Assembly (NCBI GenBank): GCA_024277815.1
Contig: JAJRUM010000042.1
Span: forward strand, 1 to 46,949
Length of the DNA stretch: 46,949 bases
DNA from: Gammaproteobacteria bacterium
GTDB taxonomy: Bacteria; Pseudomonadota; Gammaproteobacteria; Xanthomonadales; SZUA-36
Reading direction: 5' to 3'
Shown: positions 41,549-46,949 of the stretch, piece after piece
Numbering within the stretch: position 1 is the stretch's first letter
Layout: every line of letters starts with the position of its first letter
Program-made: the position numbers and the translations under genes
Notes under the pieces: generated by a model
The model's database searches: none
Told to the model about the DNA's origin: nothing
The model's input: only the letters and a program-made list of their open reading frames with translations

Positions 41549-43240
41549 ATGCGACCCTATACCGATCAGGAAAGTGACGATTCCAGGCAGCTTAATCTGG
41601 AATCCGGACAAAAGGCCCTTACATTGAAAAAATATGATGCGATCGTCATTGGTGCCGGCCACAACGGCCTTACCAATGCTGCTTTTCTGGCCAAAGCTGG
41701 CCTGGATGTCCTGCTGATTGAGAAGAACACCTATATTGGCGGCGCAACGGTCAGCCTGGAAGTACACAAGGGCTGGATGTACTCTAATTGCTCCTACGTG
41801 TGCAGCCTGCTGCGGCCTGAGGTTTATCGGGGACTTGAACTGGCAAAGTATGGTTTGCAGGTTGTGCCTTATGGCGGCAACGTAACCCTCTCTCAAAACG
41901 GGGATTACTATGGCTCATACATCGATCCGGATGTCTCGCGCCGGGAAATGGCCCGTCTCAGTCCGCGCGATGCCGATGCCAAGGTTCGCTACGACCGTGA
42001 TATCATGCGCCAGTGCCGGTTTATCCGTCAGTTCATGCTGCATACCGCCCCGGACCCAACTTCATTCAAACCGCGCGACATGATGGAAATGTTCCAGATG
42101 GGTAAGGCCCTTCTGAAGCTGGGTGAAGACGTCATTTACGACATGATGCGCTTTTACACCATGAGTATCTCCGAGTACCTGGATGAGTACTTTGAACACC
42201 CGCTGATCAAGGCGGCCAAGGCCGGCAGTGGCATCATCGGTTCTGCAATGGGTGTCATGTCACCCGGAACCGCCTATGTGCTGCTGCACCATGCCATGGG
42301 TGACGTGGATGGAAACATAGGTGCCTGGGGCTTTGCGCGCGGCGGCATGGGCGCTATCGCCAAAGCGATGGATGACTGCTTTCAGGATCATGGCGGCGAG
42401 ACCATGACCGGCTCCGGCGTTGAACAAATACTGGTCAAGAATGGCAAGGTAACCGGCGTCGCGCTGGAAAACGGCAACGAATACCACGCCGATGTCGTGG
42501 TTTCCAATATGACTTTTCCACGCACCTTCCTTGAATGCATGGACGCCAAAGACCTGGAACCTGAATTCATCCGCAAGGTAAAAAACTTCAAAATCCGCGG
42601 CTCGTCCGGCAAGCTGAACATTGCCCTGGACAGCCTGCCCAACTTTACTGCACTGGAAAACAACCCGGAACTGATCAAGGGTGACATGCACCTGATTGAC
42701 TCAGTGGAGCGCCTGGAACGCGCTTATGATGACTGGAAAGACGGCAGTTGGTCAAAGGACCCGTATATCGACATGCTGATCCCTTCGCTGACCGACCCCA
42801 CCATGACCCCGCCGGGCAAGCACTTCATGTCGGTGTTTGTACAGTACGTGCCACCAAAAATACATGGCAAAGACTGGACTGATACGCAACGGGATGAATT
42901 CGGCCAGACCGTCATCAACCAGATCGAGACCTATGCACCCGGGTTCAAGGACCGGATACTGCATGTTGAGATCCGTACACCCCGGGAACTTGAGGATGAA
43001 GTTGGCCTGACCCAGGGCAACATCTTCCAGGGCGAACTGACCATGGACCAGCTGTTATTCAATCGCCCGATACCCGGCTACGCCCAGTACCGGGGGCCGG
43101 CAAAAGGCCTGTACATGTGCGGCTCATCAAACCATCCGGGCGGCGGTGTGATGGCAGCACCGGGGGCCAACGCAGCACGTGAAATTCTGCGCGACCTGCG
43201 CAAACCCAACTCGGTACCGGAGGGCTGGCTCGATGACTAA
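41549..43240 (+). CDS. PYROXD2-like FAD-dependent oxidoreductase, copy 1
   Basis: 563 residues of the phytoene-desaturase-like (COG1233) family. The Rossmann FAD site is YDAIVIGAGHNGLTNAAFLAKAGLDVLLIEKN (about residues 29-60), followed by GGATVS. The C-terminal FAD segment is GLYMCGSSNHPGGGVMAAPGANAAREIL. Members close to animal PYROXD2 have this HPGGGV motif and lack carotenoid genes nearby, as here. It is the first gene of a three-gene unit controlled by the TetR palindrome. The substrate is unknown. Start: ATG at 41549 (GTG at 41540 possible); neither has a strong ribosome site. Confidence 0.82.
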   Translation: MRPYTDQESDDSRQLNLESGQKALTLKKYDAIVIGAGHNGLTNAAFLAKAGLDVLLIEKNTYIGGATVSLEVHKGWMYSNCSYVCSLLRPEVYRGLELAKYGLQVVPYGGNVTLSQNGDYYGSYIDPDVSRREMARLSPRDADAKVRYDRDIMRQCRFIRQFMLHTAPDPTSFKPRDMMEMFQMGKALLKLGEDVIYDMMRFYTMSISEYLDEYFEHPLIKAAKAGSGIIGSAMGVMSPGTAYVLLHHAMGDVDGNIGAWGFARGGMGAIAKAMDDCFQDHGGETMTGSGVEQILVKNGKVTGVALENGNEYHADVVVSNMTFPRTFLECMDAKDLEPEFIRKVKNFKIRGSSGKLNIALDSLPNFTALENNPELIKGDMHLIDSVERLERAYDDWKDGSWSKDPYIDMLIPSLTDPTMTPPGKHFMSVFVQYVPPKIHGKDWTDTQRDEFGQTVINQIETYAPGFKDRILHVEIRTPRELEDEVGLTQGNIFQGELTMDQLLFNRPIPGYAQYRGPAKGLYMCGSSNHPGGGVMAAPGANAAREILRDLRKPNSVPEGWLDD

Positions 43241-44789
43241 TGACATCATCATTATTGGCGGTGGCCACAACGGCCTGGCCTGTGCAGCCTATCTGGCCAA
43301 AGCGGGTAAAAGAGTCACCGTACTGGAGGCTGCCGAACAACTCGGTGGCGCGGCCATCACGCGTGAATTTGCACCTGGCTACCAGGTTTCTGCCGGTGCC
43401 CATCTGCTGTATATGCTGGATAAAAATGTCCGCAAAGAGTTGGCGCTGGAGTCCAATGGCCTGGCGTTTTCCCAATCCAACATGAAAACGGTCGCGCTGG
43501 CGGAAGATGGCGATCACCTTGTGATTGCCAACAACTCTGCACAGGGCGCAGGCATCACCGATGCCGATCAGGTTGCCCTGCAGGAATACCAGCGCTTCAT
43601 GACACGTTTCGCCAGCATTATCGGCCGCCTGCACAACCGCATCCCGCCACGGATCGCTACCAAAAACAGCAGTGACCTGCTGACCCTGGCAAAAACTGCG
43701 CTTGATATTCGCATGCTGGGACGGGATGACATGCGCGAGTTTCTGCGCATCGCAGGCATCAATATCTATGACATCCTGCAAGAAAACTTCGACCACCCGT
43801 TGCTCAAGGGTGCCCTTAGCATGGATGGCATACTTGGCACGAACCTCGGACCGCGCTCCAACAACAGCGTGTTTACAACCTTGCACCGCCTCAGCGGATT
43901 GCAGGGTATCAACATGCCCAGGGGTGGGCTGGGCGCCGTCAGTGAGGCACTGGCAACAGTTGCCCGCAAGCACGGGGCAACGATCAGAACTTCTGCTGTG
44001 GTCACCCGAATTTGCATGCAGGGTGATCGTGTCACAGGTGTTGAACTACAAGACGGGGAAGAGATTTCTGCCAGTGCGGTGGTTTCAAGTGCAGACCCCA
44101 GGACCACATTCATGGGGCTGTTGGGCGCGCGTAACCTCGAAGCAGGTTTCGTCCGCAGGATCAACAATATCCGCATGCGTGGCACCGCTGCCAAGCTGCA
44201 CCTGGCGCTGGATGGTTTACCAGCCTTCAAAGGGCTCGAGGCCGGGTTGCTCGGTGAGCGCATCCTGATTGCGCCTGATATTGAGTATGTGGAGCGCGCT
44301 TTTAACCAGGTTAAGTACGGCCAGCACTCTGTCCACCCGGTGGCGGAAATCACCCTGCCCAGCCTGCACGACGACAGCCTTGCTCCAAATGGCAAACATG
44401 TGCTCTCTGCGATCATCCAGTACGCACCCTATGACCTCAAAAATGGATGGGCGTCACAGAAAGCTGCCTTCACCGAACAGGTGATTGACCTGCTGGAGCA
44501 ATACGCACCGGGAATTCGCCAGCAAATCATTCATCAGGAGATGCTGACACCCGTCGATATTGAACGGGAGTTCCGCATCAGCGGCGGACATTGGCACCAC
44601 GGGGAACTGGCCATCGACCAGTTCCTGATGCTGCGTCCGGCACCCCACTCGGCGCAGTACCTCAGCCCGGTCGATGGCCTGTACCTGTGCGGAGCGGGCA
44701 GCCACCCGGGCGGTGGCGTCATGGGTAGCGCAGGCCGAAACGCGGCCAGCGCCATACTTAAAGCGACCCAGAAGGATGAACGCTCATGA
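43233..44789 (+). CDS. PYROXD2-like FAD-dependent oxidoreductase, copy 2
   Basis: 518 residues, a paralogue of the preceding gene. FAD site MTNDIIIIGGGHNGLACAAYLAKAGKRVTVLEAAEQLGGAA; C-terminal GLYLCGAGSHPGGGVMGSAGRNAASAIL. Both copies share NHPLLKxA-like and SADPRTTF-type segments, but copy 2 lacks the 27-residue N-terminal extension. The ATG at 43233 overlaps copy 1 by 8 bp with GGAGGG 8 bp upstream, so equal expression is likely and a heteromer is possible. Its stop overlaps the GcvT-like gene by 4 bp. Confidence 0.85.
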   Translation: MTNDIIIIGGGHNGLACAAYLAKAGKRVTVLEAAEQLGGAAITREFAPGYQVSAGAHLLYMLDKNVRKELALESNGLAFSQSNMKTVALAEDGDHLVIANNSAQGAGITDADQVALQEYQRFMTRFASIIGRLHNRIPPRIATKNSSDLLTLAKTALDIRMLGRDDMREFLRIAGINIYDILQENFDHPLLKGALSMDGILGTNLGPRSNNSVFTTLHRLSGLQGINMPRGGLGAVSEALATVARKHGATIRTSAVVTRICMQGDRVTGVELQDGEEISASAVVSSADPRTTFMGLLGARNLEAGFVRRINNIRMRGTAAKLHLALDGLPAFKGLEAGLLGERILIAPDIEYVERAFNQVKYGQHSVHPVAEITLPSLHDDSLAPNGKHVLSAIIQYAPYDLKNGWASQKAAFTEQVIDLLEQYAPGIRQQIIHQEMLTPVDIEREFRISGGHWHHGELAIDQFLMLRPAPHSAQYLSPVDGLYLCGAGSHPGGGVMGSAGRNAASAILKATQKDERS

Positions 44790-46018
44790 GCGGTGCAGAC
44801 AACAGCGGCATGATCAAGGCCATTGACTTTTCCAGCAAGGATCACTACCGGACCAAGGCATTTCCGAGCCCGTTCTTCACCCGCCAGCAGGCAGTGAATG
44901 AGCTGCAGGAATGGGGACGCTGGGCAGACTATCTGTCACCGCGCGCATATTATTGCTCTTCGATGGAGTACTTTGCTGCGCGCAATGCCAGCGCTGTTTT
45001 TGACCTGACGCCGATGAGTAAATACCGCATCAGCGGCCCGGATGCCCTGCCCTGCCTGAACCGGCTGGTGACACGCCAGGTTGAAAAAATCAAACCTGGG
45101 CGCGTGGGTTACTGCGTCTGGTGTACCGATGCCGGCCAGGTTATCGATGATGGCACCATATTTCATCTCAGCGAAGGCGAATACCGCCTGTGCTCACAGG
45201 AACGCCACCTTGACTGGCTGTTAACCAACACCGTTGGCTTCGACGTTACAGTTAGCGACGAAACGCATATGGTTGCAGCACTTGCCCTGCAGGGGCCAAC
45301 CAGCTGCGCCACTCTCAAGGCGATGGGGCTTGAAGGCGTTGAGAACATGAAGCCTTTCGACATTGAATATTTTCCATTCGAGGAAAGCCAGTTGATGGTG
45401 TCGCGAACCGGTTTTACCGGCGACCTGGGCTATGAGTTGTGGGTTGAACCCCGGTATGCGGAAGCACTGTGGGACCGCCTGTTTGAAGCCGGCAAGCTGC
45501 GCGGCATTCAGGCAATGGGCGACGAAGCCCTGGCGATGCTGCGCGTTGAAGCGGGCTTTATCCAGGCCGGCCATGACTTCATGCCAGCACATGCAACCGT
45601 GCGTACCACCCATACCCGCTCACCTTTCGAGTTGGGCTTAAGCTGGCTGGTGGATTTTGACAAACCAGTTTTCAATGGCCGCAAAGCACTGCTGGAAGAG
45701 CAAGCGCGCGGTCACCGTTACAACCTGGTCAAGCTGGATATCGATGGCAACAAACCCGCCAACGATTCATTTGTATACACGACCGGAAAAAAACTGATAG
45801 GCACCGTTACCTCGGCCATCTGGTCACCGTCTGCAAAAGCCAGTATTGCACTGGCCTCCGTAAAGACGCCACACGGTCAATCGGGTGAGGAGTTCCTGGT
45901 TGAAATCTATTACCAGAAAGAATTGAAATGGAGCCGGGTCATGGCCAGGGCACGCGTTGTATCGGACGTGTTCTTCACCCCACCGCGCCGGCGCCAAACG
46001 CCTCCCGCAGATTTCTGA
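44786..46018 (+). CDS. GcvT-like aminomethyltransferase (folate-dependent)
   Basis: 410 residues of the T-protein fold. NASAVFDLTPMSKYRISGPDALPCLNRLVT is the N-terminal folate domain; AGQVIDDGTIFHLSEGEYRLCS contains the IDD motif (120-122) with the catalytic Asp of the family; MVSRTGFTGDLGYELWV and GDEALAMLRVEAGFIQAGHDF follow; the C-terminal barrel begins near 300. Glycine-cleavage T-proteins are about 365 residues; this one is longer and its operon has no gcvP or gcvH, so it is more likely a relative such as the DMSP demethylase or the sarcosine/dimethylglycine oxidase folate domains. Inferred role: moving a methyl or methylene group from an oxidised substrate to tetrahydrofolate. ATG overlaps the upstream stop (ATGA). 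Confidence 0.84.
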   Translation: MSGADNSGMIKAIDFSSKDHYRTKAFPSPFFTRQQAVNELQEWGRWADYLSPRAYYCSSMEYFAARNASAVFDLTPMSKYRISGPDALPCLNRLVTRQVEKIKPGRVGYCVWCTDAGQVIDDGTIFHLSEGEYRLCSQERHLDWLLTNTVGFDVTVSDETHMVAALALQGPTSCATLKAMGLEGVENMKPFDIEYFPFEESQLMVSRTGFTGDLGYELWVEPRYAEALWDRLFEAGKLRGIQAMGDEALAMLRVEAGFIQAGHDFMPAHATVRTTHTRSPFELGLSWLVDFDKPVFNGRKALLEEQARGHRYNLVKLDIDGNKPANDSFVYTTGKKLIGTVTSAIWSPSAKASIALASVKTPHGQSGEEFLVEIYYQKELKWSRVMARARVVSDVFFTPPRRRQTPPADF

Positions 46019-46051
46019 ATACACCGAAAGCGGAGTTCCTGGCGCTGTAGC

Positions 46052-46949
46052 TTAGTCATAGCACACAGGTGTTTTAGACAGCTGGCCGGAAATTTCCTCG
46101 ACCATGGCGGGCAGCAGATAGCCGGGCAAGTGCTCACGCAATTGCTGATATATCCGACTGATCTGCGGCTCGGTCAAATTAAAATGGGCTGCGCCCTGTA
46201 CTTTATCCAGGCGGTGCAAATAGTACGGAATGATGTGGCTGGCAAACAGTTTATGGGATAGTTCTGTCAACGTCGCGGCGCAGTCATTCACCTGCCGCAA
46301 CAACACAGATTGATTAAAAAGCCGGAACCTGCTGTCCGCCAGCAGCTCAAAGGCTGCCTGGTTGGGTGCTGAAATCTCATTGGGGTGATTGATGTGCGTC
46401 ACCAGGACGACCTGCCCATTGAACTGCCGTAAAACTGTAATCAGTGCGAGATTAACCCGCTCAGGCAAAACCGACACAACACGACTGTGGATACGCAAAA
46501 CCCGGATATGCGCAATGCGGTTCAGGTTGCGGATCAGGGTTGCCAGTTTCTGGTCACTGAGCATTAACGGGTCACCGCCGGAGAGTATCACCTCACTGAT
46601 CGTGGAATCTTTTGCCAGGTACTGCATCACCTCACTGCTGAGGCTGTAGTCTGCATTGGCGTCACTGTAGGGAAAATGGCGCCGGAAACAATAACGGCAA
46701 TGGATGGCGCAGGCACCTGTCATGGTCAGCAACACCCGGCCGTGATACTTATGGATCAGGCCGGGAACAGGCATTGACTGGTGGTCACCAACAGGGTCGC
46801 TGCTATAGCCCGCAACCGTTATGCTTTCCCGTGCGTCTGGTAAAACCTGCAACAGCAGGGGGTCCCGGGCATTGCCTTTTTCAATTAACGAAGCAAAATA
46901 CCGGCTTACCCGGAAGGGAAAATCACCGCCACGACTGGCACCCGGGTGA
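46052..46949 (-). CDS. epmB: EF-P beta-lysylation protein EpmB, N-terminus cut by window edge
   Basis: A radical-SAM, PLP-dependent lysine 2,3-aminomutase that makes the (R)-beta-lysine which EpmA attaches to elongation factor P. The visible 298 residues include FPFRVSRYFASLIEKGN, PGLIHKYHGRVLLTMTG, the iron-sulfur motif CxxxCxxC in GACAIHCRYCFRRHFPY, LSGGDPLML, RIHSRVVSVLPERV, NQSVLLRQVND and HRLDKVQGAAHF. These match EpmB rather than catabolic KamA. The frame is open to base 46948, and about 40 residues lie beyond the window. It converges on the aminomethyltransferase gene with a 33-bp gap and no clear terminator. Confidence 0.94.
   Translation of the reverse strand, partial: HPGASRGGDFPFRVSRYFASLIEKGNARDPLLLQVLPDARESITVAGYSSDPVGDHQSMPVPGLIHKYHGRVLLTMTGACAIHCRYCFRRHFPYSDANADYSLSSEVMQYLAKDSTISEVILSGGDPLMLSDQKLATLIRNLNRIAHIRVLRIHSRVVSVLPERVNLALITVLRQFNGQVVLVTHINHPNEISAPNQAAFELLADSRFRLFNQSVLLRQVNDCAATLTELSHKLFASHIIPYYLHRLDKVQGAAHFNLTEPQISRIYQQLREHLPGYLLPAMVEEISGQLSKTPVCYD

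Noticed and set aside
43059-43973. A 304-codon minus-strand reading across the two flavoprotein genes
   Set aside because: Fully opposite two well-supported genes with clear FAD motifs; no recognisable product.
41549-44789. Carotenoid (phytoene) desaturases
   Set aside because: The HPGGGV C-terminal segment is PYROXD2-like, and no crtB, crtE or other carotenoid genes are in the window.
44786-46018. Glycine-cleavage T-protein proper
   Set aside because: No gcvH or gcvP nearby, longer than the usual 365 residues, and embedded with a Rieske oxygenase and flavoproteins.
46052-46949. Catabolic lysine 2,3-aminomutase (KamA)
   Set aside because: The visible N-terminal FPFRVSRYFASLIEKGN, the RRHFPY iron-sulfur context and the HRLDKVQGAAHF segment match EpmB more closely, and no lysine-fermentation genes are near.
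1-46949. CRISPR arrays, insertion sequences, integrases, tRNA or rRNA genes
   Set aside because: The only tandem repeats are the coding 15-bp and 18-bp units; no transposase or integrase motif and no tRNA-like cloverleaf was seen, though by-eye tRNA detection is limited.

Overview
The window reads as a chromosomal segment of a moderately GC-rich gammaproteobacterium, probably a free-living aquatic heterotroph. The class call rests on the unbroken order rpsB-tsf-pyrH-frr-uppS-cdsA-dxr-rseP-bamA-skp-lpxD-fabZ-lpxA-lpxB-rnhB, on RNase T and EpmB homologues close to the enterobacterial proteins, and on the short fumarylacetoacetase next to maleylacetoacetate isomerase. I cannot name a genus. I saw no rRNA, tRNA, CRISPR array, insertion sequence or phage gene.

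Layout. 1-7123: RNase T, then a minus-strand run: cystathionine beta-synthase plus cystathionine gamma-lyase (reverse transsulfuration), a small YdcH-like protein with a clear terminator, two envelope lipoproteins (DUF4398-like and OmpA-like), and the last two enzymes of tyrosine catabolism. 7368-10581: a three-gene 2-oxoacid dehydrogenase operon (E1 alpha, E1 beta, E2). 10625-12809: two divergent envelope genes around a long inverted repeat. 12858-27981: the translation, isoprenoid, outer-membrane and lipid A supercluster, with a good promoter and structured leader before rpsB. 28075-39508: accessory envelope genes, including a lipoprotein with a propeller but no hydrolase domain, an IPTL-CTERM protein, a TlpA-like thioredoxin, YihY, ArsC, DUF2069, a secreted protein of about 1,009 residues of unknown function, a one-domain asparaginase, an amidohydrolase lipoprotein and DUF445. 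39556-46018: a divergent regulated cluster. The last gene is epmB, cut by the window edge.

The best candidate for an undescribed system is 39556-46018. A TetR/BetI-like regulator and a Rieske non-heme iron oxygenase run one way. Two tandem PYROXD2-like FAD oxidoreductases and a GcvT-like folate-dependent aminomethyltransferase run the other way, with 4-8 bp overlaps. A perfect 20-bp palindrome sits between them, one base from a good -35 box of the regulator. The gene set suggests oxidative removal of N-methyl (or S-methyl) groups from a small organic solute with capture of the one-carbon unit on tetrahydrofolate; the substrate is not determined by the sequence.

Other unusual points are a roughly 150-residue low-complexity Lys/Ala/Glu tail on ribosomal protein S2, two EF-hand-like loops inserted in a BamA surface loop, an E2 acyltransferase whose usual HxxxDG Asp is Thr, and a 10-bp inverted repeat with a 43-bp spacer in a divergent promoter region.
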